Shown here: one piece after another, positions 35,057 to 47,077 of the stretch
Position numbering within the stretch: the first letter of the stretch is position 1
Layout: each line of letters opens with the position of its first letter
DNA from: an uncultured Pseudodesulfovibrio sp.
GTDB lineage: Bacteria; Desulfobacterota; Desulfovibrionia; Desulfovibrionales; Desulfovibrionaceae
Length of the DNA: 64,000 bases
Assembly (NCBI RefSeq): GCF_963664965.1
Contig: NZ_OY761823.1
Span: 1,002,001-1,066,000, forward strand
Reading direction: 5' to 3'
Program-made: the position numbers and the translations under genes
Notes under the pieces: model-generated
What the model was told of the DNA's origin: nothing
What the model saw: the letters and a program-made list of their open reading frames with translations, nothing else
Databases searched by the model: none

Positions 35057-37567
35057 TTAATCCAACCCCATTCCCGGATGATGCGCGGCATCTTCCATCC
35101 CATCCACATGACAGACCGTGCAGGTCCCACCTGCACCGAGTGCCTGCGCCTCGCCCATATACTGCATGGGCAGTGCGTTGTCGCGCTCCGTGGCCGGATA
35201 CACAGCATGGGGGCTACCGTGGCAGGCGGCGCAGTTGACCGCGTCCATTTCGTCGCGGCGCGCTGAGTACAGGCCTGCGGCGTCCTCGGTCCATGTGTTG
35301 AACGCGTTGTCCGAATCCGGGGCCTCGAAACCGATATGACAGGTCAGGCAGTCAGGCTCGTTTTCCCACGGCGTGCGCGGGTTGATGGCGTCCCGGTTGC
35401 CCATGGTGCGCGGCACGATGAGCGAGATCAGCCGGTCTGCGGACTGCTTGCCCTGTTCCTGCTCGGCCTTGAGCAGGGATATGGCGTGGTCTTCAATGGC
35501 CCCGTGGCAGTTGGTGCATTCGAGTCCGGCCTCGTTGTGTTGCCCGCGCAGGGTGTCCTTCGGGTGACACATGAGACAGGAGTTCTCGGCATTACGATCC
35601 GCCATGTACACGGCATGGACACCGTGGAGGGCGGCGGAGAGATTGAGACCGTCCGTGCCGGTGACGCCCTGCGCCGGATCGTCGTGGCATTCCACGCAAA
35701 GTACGATGCCGTTTTCGGCGCGGCTTGCAAGGTCGGTCCGGTTCATGCGGTCATGCACGGCGAGGATGTTGTCCGCCGTTGGCGTGCTGATGCCGGAACC
35801 TGCGGCTTCCCATGGCCCGCCGTGGCAGTTGCGGCAACCCATCTGGTCGCTCACGGGTAGGGTGGTTTTGGTCTCTGCCAGTGTGTCGCCGTCCATGTTT
35901 TTCGCGGTAACGGTCACCATGGGCAGCGGGTTGAATTCGCCGTTTTGGTACGGGGTGACGGCAAGCCAGCCTTCAAAGCGGTTGGAGTCGTCCTTGAGCT
36001 TGAGAACGCCGGTCATGTCCACGCCGTCGAAACCCGGCTCCACGGCGTAGGTGATTTCCACGTCTTCGGTGACGATTTCGGGCGCGTTGTCGCGCAGGAT
36101 GAGTTGTGCCCGGATGGCGTTGCCCGGAGGCAGCAGGGTCCACTTGTCGGTTTGTGCGTAGAACCGCATGCCCTGATCGGCCCATGCCGTGAGGACGTAT
36201 TCTGCGGAATCCGCGTCGAACGGAGCCGGTTCCACGGCCTCGGGATCGGGAATCGCGGCGGTTTCAACCGGTGCTTTGCCGTTGAGTCCCTGGGCAATGT
36301 AGGTGGCCAATGCCATGCGCTCTTCGGATGTGCCGACAAAGGGCGGCATGTAGGTGTTGAGCTTGCCCATGCCGGTCAGGAACGCGTCCATGCCGTTGGT
36401 GTCATACATGGCGGTGCGCTTGTGAATGTCATTCATGGGACCGCTTATGGAATGGCAGGAAGCGCATTCGAGCTGGAACAGGAATTCGCCCGCCTGCATG
36501 CGGTTGTCGTCCGTGATGCCTTCCTTGAGGGCCGGGGGTGCCCATTTCGCACTGGCGATGGCACCCTTCTGGTTGATGACCGGGACGTGCGACCTGATGA
36601 TGGAGTTGGAATAAGTGTGGTTCCAGATGAGGTACGGCTTGCGTCCTGCCTCACGTATGAATTCAAAGGAACCGAACAGCCCCTGTCCCGCGATCAGCAC
36701 GACGAGCGCGAGCTGGAAGCTCATGAGTTTCGGCATCCGGAATGCGAGAACCAGCCCGCCGATGAGTGTCAGCGCGCCGAAAATCCAGAACCACTGCATG
36801 AATTCGGCGACGCGCTGGGACTTGAGCATGATGAGGTCGTATTGTGCGGGAGGCAGGGCGGTCACGTACCACCAGCCGGTCGCCATGGTGGCGAGCACGC
36901 CTGCGATGGTCCATGCCGAACAGGACCGGACCACGGAAAGCCGGGTCTCGTCGTCCGGGATGCGTGTTGCCGTGACAAATCCGAACAGTCCGGCACAGGC
37001 CGCGGAGAAGAAGGTGCGGAAAACGAGCGACGGCCAGAAGGACGGATTGAAGAAACCGTCCCAGAAGTCCTTGGTCGTGATCCAGTCACCGGGCGTGAGC
37101 ATGAAGCCGATGATGCCGTTGATGAGGAACAGGGAGAACCATCCGAAGATAAAGTAGAGCCAGCCCACTATTACGTGATCGCTGCGGTCCATGGTGTTCC
37201 ACGTATAATAATAGATGATGAGCGCCACGATTTCGCCGAGGAAGCAGACCCATTCCGCGGCCCATCCGAACACGAACTGATGGATGAGCGTGATGGTCGC
37301 CTGTGGCGCGAGCAGTGCGATGGAGAACCAGATGGCCACACCCGAGACTGCGCCGAAAGCCATGGTCAGCAGCAGGAAGAAGCGGGTGTGTTTTTTGGCG
37401 TATTCAAGCAGGTGGATGTTGTTGGTGCGATATGCCGCCTGTTCGGTCAGCACGAGGAACAGGCCGCCGCCTACGGCGAAATGGGCCACGTAGACATGAA
37501 CCGTCGCGATCAGTGCGATCCAGAAACCGCCGCCGAGGGTGGTGAGTTGCCAGATGGGATATTCCAT
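35057..37567 (-). CDS. Membrane quinol-type subunit fused to octahaem cytochrome c
   Basis: 836 residues. Residues 1-345 form about eight membrane helices starting MEYPIWQLTTLGGGFWIALI, with HVYVAHFAVGGG; they resemble the cytochrome ubiquinol oxidase subunit I-like proteins of deltaproteobacteria. The periplasmic remainder (about 365-836) has eight CxxCH haem-c sites: CASCH, CRNCH, CVECH, CLMCH, CTNCH, CLTCH, CAACH, CTVCH. It probably passes electrons between the menaquinone pool and periplasmic carriers. It lies three bases behind its membrane partner gene. The direction of electron flow and final partner are unknown. Confidence 0.88.
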   Translation of the reverse strand: MEYPIWQLTTLGGGFWIALIATVHVYVAHFAVGGGLFLVLTEQAAYRTNNIHLLEYAKKHTRFFLLLTMAFGAVSGVAIWFSIALLAPQATITLIHQFVFGWAAEWVCFLGEIVALIIYYYTWNTMDRSDHVIVGWLYFIFGWFSLFLINGIIGFMLTPGDWITTKDFWDGFFNPSFWPSLVFRTFFSAACAGLFGFVTATRIPDDETRLSVVRSCSAWTIAGVLATMATGWWYVTALPPAQYDLIMLKSQRVAEFMQWFWIFGALTLIGGLVLAFRMPKLMSFQLALVVLIAGQGLFGSFEFIREAGRKPYLIWNHTYSNSIIRSHVPVINQKGAIASAKWAPPALKEGITDDNRMQAGEFLFQLECASCHSISGPMNDIHKRTAMYDTNGMDAFLTGMGKLNTYMPPFVGTSEERMALATYIAQGLNGKAPVETAAIPDPEAVEPAPFDADSAEYVLTAWADQGMRFYAQTDKWTLLPPGNAIRAQLILRDNAPEIVTEDVEITYAVEPGFDGVDMTGVLKLKDDSNRFEGWLAVTPYQNGEFNPLPMVTVTAKNMDGDTLAETKTTLPVSDQMGCRNCHGGPWEAAGSGISTPTADNILAVHDRMNRTDLASRAENGIVLCVECHDDPAQGVTGTDGLNLSAALHGVHAVYMADRNAENSCLMCHPKDTLRGQHNEAGLECTNCHGAIEDHAISLLKAEQEQGKQSADRLISLIVPRTMGNRDAINPRTPWENEPDCLTCHIGFEAPDSDNAFNTWTEDAAGLYSARRDEMDAVNCAACHGSPHAVYPATERDNALPMQYMGEAQALGAGGTCTVCHVDGMEDAAHHPGMGLD

Positions 37568-37570
37568 GAG

Positions 37571-38617
37571 CTAGGCCCTCCCCTGACGGGACTTGAAGTA
37601 GAGCTTGAGCATGTAGCCGGTCAGTGCGAGTCCGACCACGAGAAAGCCGAGGAACAGGTACAGGGACGAATACTGGTGCGTGACCGGAGTGTCTTCGATG
37701 CGAAACCACGGAGCAAGAAAGAAGGTGCGTACCCAGTGCCGGGTGCAGCTCATGAAGAATACTGTGAGCACGGCCCATGTGGCAGCGCGTTTCGGCTGCT
37801 TCTGAAAACCTGCGGCAAGGAGCATGGCCGAGGCGAGGAGCGATGTCACCAGCGTCAGGGTGGCCGGGAGGTTGCCTCCCATGAACCCGAGCATGATGTC
37901 GCGGGGCAGGGCGATGAGGAACCACATTCCCACCGCGAGATTGACCAGTGTGGCGCGGGTGAGCCACGCCATGCCGGAATCGACATATTCATCGATCTTG
38001 CGCCATTGGCCGAGCAGGGCGACGAACAGGCCGCCGAGGGCGATGGAACCGAGCATGAAGTGCAGGAAGCGCGGGAAGAGCGTGGGGTCGCCCCAATTGA
38101 GGAACGCCGCACCGTTGTTTTCGAAGTATTGTGTCCATGCTGCGGGAAGCAGCATGAGCGTAGTGTTGTTGGTCAGCATGAAGCCGACATAGAGCAGACC
38201 TGCGAGTGAAAGCACGAACAGGGTGTTGCGCCTGCCCGGAGACATGGCGTCGTATTTGAATTTGTATGCGTAAAATCCGTAATAGGAGAAGAGCAGGGCC
38301 GCGATGACGCCGAGCCACCAGCCGCCCATGAGTACGGAACTGACGTAGTCGAAGTGCCCGTAGTTGACCTGAAGGAACAGGAGCGGAGCCACGCCCATGT
38401 TGATGGTCAGTGCGAGCAGCGGCGGGAGCTTTTGCCCAACGTCGTGCATGAGCCCGTCGTTTCCGCGTACGGTCCGGACAAGGCCTATGGCAGCCGAGCC
38501 GAGCAGCGCATTCATGAACAGGATGTGTGCAGTGAAGGTGAGGATGAGCAACACGTCGAACCATGCCCATGGAACAGGGATGGGTTCGGCCATCGGGATC
38601 AGGGATGCTGGAATCAT
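37571..38617 (-). CDS. Membrane partner subunit of the octahaem complex
   Basis: 348 residues from the ATG at 38615-38617 with AAGGAGG upstream; the frame is open far upstream (to 39844) but there it runs antisense to a chemoreceptor gene. About eight membrane helices; an early HILFMNALLG and later histidines (RFLHFMLGS, RHWVR, THQYSS) could bind haem b. I do not know a named family, but the tight coupling to the octahaem gene (gap of three bases) argues for one complex, made in this order. Confidence 0.83.
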   Translation of the reverse strand: MIPASLIPMAEPIPVPWAWFDVLLILTFTAHILFMNALLGSAAIGLVRTVRGNDGLMHDVGQKLPPLLALTINMGVAPLLFLQVNYGHFDYVSSVLMGGWWLGVIAALLFSYYGFYAYKFKYDAMSPGRRNTLFVLSLAGLLYVGFMLTNNTTLMLLPAAWTQYFENNGAAFLNWGDPTLFPRFLHFMLGSIALGGLFVALLGQWRKIDEYVDSGMAWLTRATLVNLAVGMWFLIALPRDIMLGFMGGNLPATLTLVTSLLASAMLLAAGFQKQPKRAATWAVLTVFFMSCTRHWVRTFFLAPWFRIEDTPVTHQYSSLYLFLGFLVVGLALTGYMLKLYFKSRQGRA

Positions 38618-38800
38618 GCGGCCTCCTTGGAGCTTTAACCTACCTTTAATATGTTTTTTTTGGTTCATGCACAAGTCCGGCCGCATATGCGTATGAAGCT
38701 GCACCTGGAAAAATTTTTTTTGTTTGTAACGAAATCGTAACACGTTTATTCTCCCTATTACCCGTTGAGGGGAATAATTTACTGCTTTACTGGGGGAATA

Positions 38801-41086
38801 ATGAAAATCGGACAAAAAATGACGGTGCTGGGGTCTCTGCTGATCGGACTTACGACCGTCTGTATTCTCGGCATCCTCGTCTGGCAGAGCGGTGTCGTCG
38901 AAGAACGGCTGGCGGTATATTTTGAAAAACAGGCGCGGCACGAGGTTGAATTGGCTGTCGTGGATGCGGGTAATCTGCTGAAAACGCAGCATGCGACACT
39001 TTCCAAGCAGCTTGAAAACGACATGCATGTCCTGCTCGATCTGGTAAAGCGGGACGGCGGCATCCGCGTGATGGATGAGACGATAGACTGGAATGCAGTC
39101 AATCAGGTCTCCAAGGAAGGCAGCGTGGTTGCGCTGCCCAAGCTCAAGGTCGGATACGACTGGCTCGGTCAGAACGCCAATCCCAATGTGCCGACGCCGC
39201 TTGTCGATTCTCTCATGAATCTGACGGGTACCACCTGCACGGTTTTTCAGACCATGAATCCGCAGGGCGATTTGCTTCGCGTGGCGACCAATATCCTGAA
39301 GAACAACGGCAAGCGTGCCGTGGGAACGTATATCCCGAGCAGCAGCCCGGTGGCCAAGACCGTCAAGTCGGGCCAGACCTTTCGCGGAACCGCATATGTG
39401 GTCAATGCGTGGTATCTGACGCAGTATCGTCCCTTCAAGGACGATCAGGGCAATGTGCTCGGCTGTCTCTATGTCGGTTTGTTGCAGGAGGGCGTGGAGC
39501 AGCTTCGGGACGGCCTCAAGTCCGTCAAGCTCGGCTCCACCGGTTCTCTGACCGTGCTGGGCGGTTCCGGCAAATCTGCCGGAATCATCAAGATGCACAA
39601 GTCTGCGGACCGTGAGGGAGAAAACATTTTCGACGTGAAGGACGCTGAAGGCAACTCGGTCTACAGCGAAATTGTCAAGGCCGCCAAAGAGGCGGACGGC
39701 AAGCCGGTCACGCGTGTGGCGCTGCTCGACGAATCCGGTTCGGGGCGTCCGCAGGAAACCATCCTGACCGCTGTGTATTTCAAGCCGTGGGATTGGGTTA
39801 TTCTTGGTACTGGGTATTTGGATGAATTCATGGCCGGAAAACACGCGGCAGACGAAGCGCTTGCCTCATCCCGCAATTGGACGGTCGGTATTGGTGTTGG
39901 CATGCTGGTCCTCGGTGTGATGCTGATCCTTCTTTTCGCCCGCCAGATCAGTGGGCATATCGGCAAGGTCGTGGATGTGCTCGCCTCCATCAATAAGGGT
40001 GAACTCGATGTCGAGCCTCTCAAGGTTCCGGCAGGCGGTCCCCGTGATGAACTGGACGTCCTCGGGCAGGCCCTCAACTCGACGGTTGAGACACTTCGTC
40101 ACAACATCGAGGAGATTACCGAAAAGACCGAGGAAGCCCATGAAAAGGCCGAGGCCGCGGAAAAGGCCATGGCCGAAGCGGACGTGGCCCGCGCCGAGGC
40201 GGAGAGCGCCCGCCGTGAAGGCATTGTTCAGGCCGCCCGGCATATTCAGAGTGTTGTGGACCGGGTGTCTGCCGCTTCCAGCCAGATCGAGACCCAGTCG
40301 GAAATAATCGGCAAGGGCACGTCCGTCCAGCGTGACCGCGTGCAGGAAACTGCCACGGCCATGGAAGAGATGAACGCCACGGTTCTGGAAGTCGCCCGCA
40401 ACGCGAGTGAAGCTTCTTCCATGGGTATGGAAGCCAAGGAGCTGGCCGTGGAAGGTGCCGGGATTGTCAGCAAGTCCGTGGAGGCCATGAACACCACGTT
40501 CGGTGCCGCGAAAGAATTGAAAGACGGCATGAACAAGCTCGAAGAGCAGGCCGACGACATCGGCAAGGTCATGGAAGTCATCACGGACATTGCCGACCAG
40601 ACCAACCTGCTCGCCTTGAACGCGGCCATTGAGGCGGCGCGTGCGGGTGAAGCCGGCCGCGGATTCGCGGTCGTGGCTGACGAAGTCAGGAAGCTGGCGG
40701 AAAAGACCATGCAGGCGACGACCGAGGTCGGTAATTCGATTACCGCGGTTCAGGACGTTGCCCAGCAGAATATCACCAGCATGGACAAGGCACTTTCCGA
40801 CCTCGGTGTGGCTGTTGAGATGTCCAGCAAGTCGGGAACGGTGCTCAAGGAAATCGTCGAAGGCGCGGAATTGTCTGCTGAACAGATTCAGGGAATCGCC
40901 ACGGCGGCGGAACAGCAGTCCGCCACCTCTGAAGAGATCAACCGGGCCATCGAGGAGATCAACTCCGTGTCCACCGAGACCTCGCAGGGCGTCGCTGAAT
41001 CCGCGGATGCCCTGCGCGAGATGGCTGCCCAGATGGCGGAACTGCAAAAGGTCATCGATAGCCTCATGCAGGACGCGGAAGCCTGA
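38801..41086 (+). CDS. Methyl-accepting chemotaxis protein, Cache type
   Basis: 761 residues from the ATG at 38801 (GGGGG upstream; the frame opens at 38765). First membrane helix about 10-32, a periplasmic sensing domain of the Cache_3-Cache_2 kind (about 35-345, with [20 protein letters not shown] and [20 protein letters not shown]), second helix about 365-388, HAMP, a long Ala/Glu-rich coiled coil (about 445-485) and the signalling domain with the tip [20 protein letters not shown]. There is no C-terminal pentapeptide. The ligand is unknown. The gene is divergent from the cytochrome operon. Confidence 0.95.
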   Translation: MKIGQKMTVLGSLLIGLTTVCILGILVWQSGVVEERLAVYFEKQARHEVELAVVDAGNLLKTQHATLSKQLENDMHVLLDLVKRDGGIRVMDETIDWNAVNQVSKEGSVVALPKLKVGYDWLGQNANPNVPTPLVDSLMNLTGTTCTVFQTMNPQGDLLRVATNILKNNGKRAVGTYIPSSSPVAKTVKSGQTFRGTAYVVNAWYLTQYRPFKDDQGNVLGCLYVGLLQEGVEQLRDGLKSVKLGSTGSLTVLGGSGKSAGIIKMHKSADREGENIFDVKDAEGNSVYSEIVKAAKEADGKPVTRVALLDESGSGRPQETILTAVYFKPWDWVILGTGYLDEFMAGKHAADEALASSRNWTVGIGVGMLVLGVMLILLFARQISGHIGKVVDVLASINKGELDVEPLKVPAGGPRDELDVLGQALNSTVETLRHNIEEITEKTEEAHEKAEAAEKAMAEADVARAEAESARREGIVQAARHIQSVVDRVSAASSQIETQSEIIGKGTSVQRDRVQETATAMEEMNATVLEVARNASEASSMGMEAKELAVEGAGIVSKSVEAMNTTFGAAKELKDGMNKLEEQADDIGKVMEVITDIADQTNLLALNAAIEAARAGEAGRGFAVVADEVRKLAEKTMQATTEVGNSITAVQDVAQQNITSMDKALSDLGVAVEMSSKSGTVLKEIVEGAELSAEQIQGIATAAEQQSATSEEINRAIEEINSVSTETSQGVAESADALREMAAQMAELQKVIDSLMQDAEA

Positions 41087-41112
41087 TCGGCCACACACTG
41101 ACGTTATAAATC

Positions 41113-41149
41113 AAGGCCCGTGTCACAGTGAATGTGGCGCGGGTCTTGT
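41113..41149 (+). terminator. Terminator after chemoreceptor gene
   Basis: A 15-bp stem with three G-U pairs and a GTGAA loop, 26 bases behind the stop, followed by a short T-rich stretch. Confidence 0.6.
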
Positions 41150-41209
41150 CATTTGTATTAAAGTGCGTAGAAACTGCCTATCAGCGACGGCAAAGCCAAG
41201 GAGGAAACC

Positions 41210-41980
41210 ATGGGAACCATACTGCTTTTCGACGCGGGCAATACCAATACCAAGATTTGTCTGGCCGACGACACGGGGCTTGGCGAAAGTTATACCCTGC
41301 CCACCCGTCCGGCCAATACCAACGATGACTGGGGGCTGAAGATAGAGGCCATTCTCCAGCGTGAAGGCATTGTGCCCAGCGAAGTGGAAGCCTGCGTCAT
41401 TTCATCCGTGGTACCGCCGCTCGATCCGCTCATCACGCGCATGGCCCGCCGTTTTCTCGATTGCGAGGCCGTGTTTGCGGGGCGCGATCTGAAAATCGAC
41501 CTTGATAATGAGTATGCCCGTCCCGAACAGGTGGGCGCGGATATCCTTGTCGGCTGTCTGTCCGCCCGACTGACGTATGATGCGGAAAACATCATCGTCA
41601 TTGATTTCGGTACGGCCACGACGCTTGCCTGTGTGCAGGGCACGGCCTTCAAGGGCGGCCTGATCTGTCCCGGCGTCCTGTCATCCGTCTCGGCTCTGGC
41701 TGGGGGTACTGCAAAACTCCCCAAGGTCGACTTGACGATAGAATCCGAGACCCTCTCGTGGGGAAAAAGCACGGAAGAGTGCCTCAATCAGGGGCTTGTC
41801 TTCGGTTTCGCGTCCATGATAGACGGCCTTGTCAACAAACTGGCGGCCCAGATGGACGACCCGTTCGTCGTGGCCACCGGCGGCCTTGCCCGAACCATCG
41901 GCCAGGTGTCGGACTCGGTAAACGAACTCCGCCCCGACCTCGTCATGGAAGGGCTGTGGATGGCGTATTACAACGATTGA
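41210..41980 (+). CDS. coaX: Type III pantothenate kinase
   Basis: 256 residues, normal for CoaX, which phosphorylates pantothenate in the first step of coenzyme A synthesis. The ASKHA-fold motifs are all there: FDAGNTNTKICLAD (phosphate 1), QVGADILVGCLSARLTYDA, IVIDFGTATTL (phosphate 2) and FKGGLICPGV. AAGGAGG lies before the ATG. A classical terminator follows, so it is probably a single-gene transcript. Confidence 0.97.
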   Translation: MGTILLFDAGNTNTKICLADDTGLGESYTLPTRPANTNDDWGLKIEAILQREGIVPSEVEACVISSVVPPLDPLITRMARRFLDCEAVFAGRDLKIDLDNEYARPEQVGADILVGCLSARLTYDAENIIVIDFGTATTLACVQGTAFKGGLICPGVLSSVSALAGGTAKLPKVDLTIESETLSWGKSTEECLNQGLVFGFASMIDGLVNKLAAQMDDPFVVATGGLARTIGQVSDSVNELRPDLVMEGLWMAYYND

Positions 41981-41990
41981 TAATAGAAAA

Positions 41991-42026
41991 ACATCCCCCG
42001 GAGTAAGCTCCGGAGGATGTTTTTTT
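41991..42026 (+). terminator. Rho-independent terminator after coaX
   Basis: A 12-bp stem with one mismatch (41991-42003 with 42008-42020), TAAG loop and a run of seven T. It may also serve the convergent chemoreceptor gene. Confidence 0.9.
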
Positions 42027-42052
42027 GATCAAGGACCTGAGGTTGTTTCCAA

Positions 42053-43999
42053 TCAGACTGTATCCAGTGCCAACTCAAGCCCCGGCACATCACGCGAGTC
42101 CTCAGACGATAGGGCCTGCGGCGCAGGCTGCACCACTCTGACTTGATTCTGCGAATCTTCCTTCCATCTTCCGTTACCATTCCCGTTACCGTCTACGTTG
42201 AAAAACGCTATGGTCTGCTCAAGTTGGCAGCTTTGGCCGGTCAACTCCTCACTGGTCGAAGCCATTTGCTCCGCAGCCGCCGCATTTTGTTGAACCACCG
42301 TATCCAATTGCGTGACAGCTCGGCCGATTTGCTCTGCCCCGGTGTTCTGCTCGTTGCTGGCAGCCGAGATTTCACGCACCAGATCAGCCGTTTTCTTGAT
42401 GTTGGGAACCAACTCTTCAAGCAATTGTCCGGCTTTCTCCGCCACGCTGACGGTTGAGTCGGAGAGTTCACTGATTTCGCCCGCAGCGACGCCGGAACGT
42501 TCAGCCAGCTTGCGAACTTCAGCGGCAACCACTGCGAAGCCCTTGCCATGGTTGCCGGCACGGGCAGCCTCGATCGCCGCATTCAACGCCAGCAGATTGG
42601 TCTGTCTGGCGATCTCTTCAATGATGGATATTTTCTCCGCAATATGCTTCATGGCTGACACGGTTTCGCTGACCGCCGTTCCGCTTTCATCGGCTTCGGA
42701 AGCGGATTTGCTTGCGATCTCTTCTGTCGCCACGGCGTTCTGTGTATTCTGCTGGATATTGGAACTCATCTGCTGGATGGAGGCGGATACCTCCTGGATA
42801 GAGGCGGCCTGCTCCGTGGTCCCCTGAGACAGTGCCTGTGCCGAACTCGACAGTTGCTCGCTGCCGGAAGCGACATTGGTTGAGCCGTCGCGTACGCAGC
42901 CCACAACAGAAATCAACTGTCCTGCCATGGTTCGCATATGGCCATACACCCCGGCTGCATTCTGGTCGAAATCAAGGGTCAGGTTACCTTCGGAAATTGT
43001 CTTGGCTATATCCGCGAGGTCTGCGGGGTCCTTGCCAAGCTGCTTCATGATGGAGCGAATGATGAACAGGGTGGTCAGCACGGCTACCAGCAATGCTATG
43101 GTCGACAGGGAAACAAGGCTCGTCATCGCCTGGGCGTTGACCGCTTGCAGAGCTGGTCCCAACTGGTCCTGATCCGCCATCACCGAAAGCTTCACCTCTT
43201 CGACGTCCTTGGCAATGGCCGGTCCGATCACGTCGAGCTTGCCGGTGATGATTTCGTTGCGTGAGAATATGATGCCGGTCAGTTTGTCGAATGCTTCGGT
43301 ATACGTCTTGGCCAGCCCGACGGACTCTTGCAGTAGTTTCCGGCGTTCAGGATTCTGGAGTGAGGCGTCGAGAATCTTCATTTCCTCCACGAGCGCTTCG
43401 GTTTCCTTGTGCACACGATCAATGGAGGCCTGAGAGTTGTCATCGAGAAACTTGATGACGTACAAGCGGGCCAGCAACAGATTACGCAATGCCAGACCGC
43501 TCCGGAAAGCCGCCTCCATGTCATTGTCGCGTTGCGCCGAGGTCAGTATGCTCGTGAGATTTTTTTCCATTTGCGGTCCCTGAACATTGAGAACGTTGTT
43601 CACGAGGATGTCACGCTCGGTCCGCAGCTGTTTGATCTGATTGAAATATTTTCCGTAGTCCGAGACCTTTTCTCCCGCACTGTCCACCAAACGGGCGCGT
43701 TCGGGTTTCTGGATTTCATCCTGTGCGGTTTTCATGAATCCGCGCATTTTCCCGAAATACTCGTCATACTGTTGAATGTCCTTGTCGCTGCCTGTGATGA
43801 TGAAGTCCTTCACGTTCATCCGAACCATGAGCATGTTGGCCTGTAACCGTCCGCTCAGGTTGGTGTCGCGGGCCATTCCGCGATAACTCGTGAACCCTTC
43901 GCTTGAGCTGTTCAATGCCCAAAATGAAACGCCCGCCAATACCAGCAGAAGCGCCAATAGGCCGCCAAACCCCAGCGACAGCTTGGTTGAGAGCTTCAT
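42053..43999 (-). CDS. Methyl-accepting chemotaxis protein, HBM type
   Basis: 648 residues from the ATG at 43997-43999 with GGAGAGGGG upstream; the frame opens at 44056. Helix 1 about 8-30, an all-helical periplasmic domain of the helical bimodular (HBM) type (about 35-280, [19 protein letters not shown]), helix 2 about 285-308, HAMP, and the signalling domain with [23 protein letters not shown] domains in other bacteria sense organic acids. The C-terminus (LELALDTV) lacks a receptor-tethering pentapeptide. It is divergent from eno. Confidence 0.95.
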   Translation of the reverse strand: MKLSTKLSLGFGGLLALLLVLAGVSFWALNSSSEGFTSYRGMARDTNLSGRLQANMLMVRMNVKDFIITGSDKDIQQYDEYFGKMRGFMKTAQDEIQKPERARLVDSAGEKVSDYGKYFNQIKQLRTERDILVNNVLNVQGPQMEKNLTSILTSAQRDNDMEAAFRSGLALRNLLLARLYVIKFLDDNSQASIDRVHKETEALVEEMKILDASLQNPERRKLLQESVGLAKTYTEAFDKLTGIIFSRNEIITGKLDVIGPAIAKDVEEVKLSVMADQDQLGPALQAVNAQAMTSLVSLSTIALLVAVLTTLFIIRSIMKQLGKDPADLADIAKTISEGNLTLDFDQNAAGVYGHMRTMAGQLISVVGCVRDGSTNVASGSEQLSSSAQALSQGTTEQAASIQEVSASIQQMSSNIQQNTQNAVATEEIASKSASEADESGTAVSETVSAMKHIAEKISIIEEIARQTNLLALNAAIEAARAGNHGKGFAVVAAEVRKLAERSGVAAGEISELSDSTVSVAEKAGQLLEELVPNIKKTADLVREISAASNEQNTGAEQIGRAVTQLDTVVQQNAAAAEQMASTSEELTGQSCQLEQTIAFFNVDGNGNGNGRWKEDSQNQVRVVQPAPQALSSEDSRDVPGLELALDTV

Positions 44000-45669
<1,670 letters not shown>

Positions 45670-46033
45670 GCATAGAGGCCTTTGGCCGTTGCTGAGTTCT
45701 TGAGGATTAAACGAAAGGGCGAATATGCGGGTTGCATGTTCGCCCTTTTTTTTCTACGTAGCAGCACAACGAGCGGGAAACCGCTTTGATTCCGGTTGGT
45801 ATTTCTTTCATCAAGACAAGAGGCGTCGAGCGATTTTTTTATAGATCGCAATTAGTTAACTTTTTCTGAACGTGAAGCGCCGTAAACGAATTTTTGAGAT
45901 CGCAGCATCTCGTGGCGGCGTTTTCGTCTGAATGTTCAGGAAATTTTCAAGCTTTTTCTTTAAAGAGGGGGCTTGAACCGCCAGCGGCAGGTTTCGCGCA
46001 GCGACTGCCGGAGGCGAACGGAGGCATTCGTAT
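45670..46033. other. Intergenic region eno-folD
   Basis: 364 bases: the eno terminator (next entry), then an AT-rich stretch that may hold the folD promoter and a GCCGGAGGCG piece of the dispersed motif near 46007. No gene seen. Confidence 0.5.
45714..45753 (+). terminator. Rho-independent terminator after eno
   Basis: A 15-bp stem (45714-45728 with 45734-45748, one T-G pair) ending in a run of eight T. Confidence 0.92.
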
Positions 46034-46891
46034 ATGATTCTTCTCGATGGCAAGGAAACGGCCGCGACCATTCGCGGCGAGATCAAGGAAGAGGTTGTCG
46101 GACTGGAGGCCAAGTACGGCCGCAAACCCGGTCTGGCTGTCGTGCTGGTGGGTGAGGACCCGGCCAGTCAGGTATATGTTCGCAACAAGGAGCGCGCATG
46201 CGAGGACTGCGGTATCGCATCCATTCCGCATCGTCTGGAAAACGCCACGCAGCATGAGCTTGAGGGGCTGATTCAGGAGCTGAACCGAGACGTGAACGTG
46301 GACGGCATTCTGGTGCAGCTTCCGCTTCCCGAAGGACTGGACAGCCAGAAGATTCTGGACCTGATCGACCCGGACAAGGACGTGGACGGTTTCCATCCCG
46401 TAAACGTGGGCAAGATGAGCCTCGGACTGCCGGGATTCAAGCCGTGTACTCCGGCTGGCGTCATCAACCTGCTCAAGCGGTACGACCTTGACCCTGCCTG
46501 CAAGAAGGCAGTGGTCATCGGACGTTCGAATATCGTGGGCAAGCCGCTTGCCATGATGCTGTCCCAGTCCGGCCCGTGCGCCAACGCCACGGTCACGCTG
46601 TGCCATTCCCGCACGCAGGACCTCAAGGCCGAGTGTCTGGAAGCGGATTTCGTGTTCGCTGCCATCGGTGTGCCGAACTTCGTAACCGCTGACATGGTCA
46701 AGGAAGGTGCCGTTGTTGTGGACGTGGGTATCAACCGAACGGACGAAGGGCTGGCTGGCGATTGTGATTTCGAGGCGCTCAAGGACAAGGTCCATGCCAT
46801 TACCCCGGTTCCGGGCGGCGTCGGTCCCATGACCATCGCGCAGTTGATGGTGAACACGCTTGAGGCTTTCAAATTGCATGTCGGTGCCTGA
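46034..46891 (+). CDS. folD: Methylenetetrahydrofolate dehydrogenase/cyclohydrolase
   Basis: 285 residues, the normal bifunctional FolD size. It oxidises 5,10-methylene-THF and hydrolyses methenyl-THF to 10-formyl-THF, feeding purine synthesis and one-carbon metabolism. Motifs: [18 protein letters not shown] with the catalytic Lys, [30 protein letters not shown] (NADP site) and [21 protein letters not shown] lies nine bases before the ATG. It is followed by a terminator. Confidence 0.97.
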   Translation: MILLDGKETAATIRGEIKEEVVGLEAKYGRKPGLAVVLVGEDPASQVYVRNKERACEDCGIASIPHRLENATQHELEGLIQELNRDVNVDGILVQLPLPEGLDSQKILDLIDPDKDVDGFHPVNVGKMSLGLPGFKPCTPAGVINLLKRYDLDPACKKAVVIGRSNIVGKPLAMMLSQSGPCANATVTLCHSRTQDLKAECLEADFVFAAIGVPNFVTADMVKEGAVVVDVGINRTDEGLAGDCDFEALKDKVHAITPVPGGVGPMTIAQLMVNTLEAFKLHVGA

Positions 46892-46912
46892 TAGAGGCTG
46901 ACATACTACCGA

Positions 46913-46958
46913 ACGATAAAGGCGGTGCTCCGAACGGGGTGCCGCCTTTATCGTTTTG
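46913..46958 (+). terminator. Terminator after folD
   Basis: A 13-bp perfect stem (46913-46925 with 46942-46954) followed by TTTT. Confidence 0.85.
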
Positions 46959-47077
46959 AAATGCTGAAATTTGAGAATAAGCATGGTTTTTAAAATTATA
47001 ATGGATGCTTTTATATTAAACAGTTAGCTTGTCTTTCATACTCGCACAGTTCATAACGTTTTTTCAGGGAGAGAATA

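Noticed and set aside
34326-35238. Small plus-strand frames inside the structured repeats
   Set aside because: They read through hairpins, repeat between copies only where the nucleotide repeat does, and have no start signals.
35945-38209. 754-codon open frame on the plus strand opposite the cytochrome genes
   Set aside because: The minus strand has clear membrane helices and CxxCH motifs; the plus frame shows only the acidic, His-rich composition of a GC-rich antisense shadow.
38618-39844. Long upstream extension of the membrane partner subunit
   Set aside because: The extension is antisense to the chemoreceptor gene; a strong ribosome-binding site marks the ATG at 38617.
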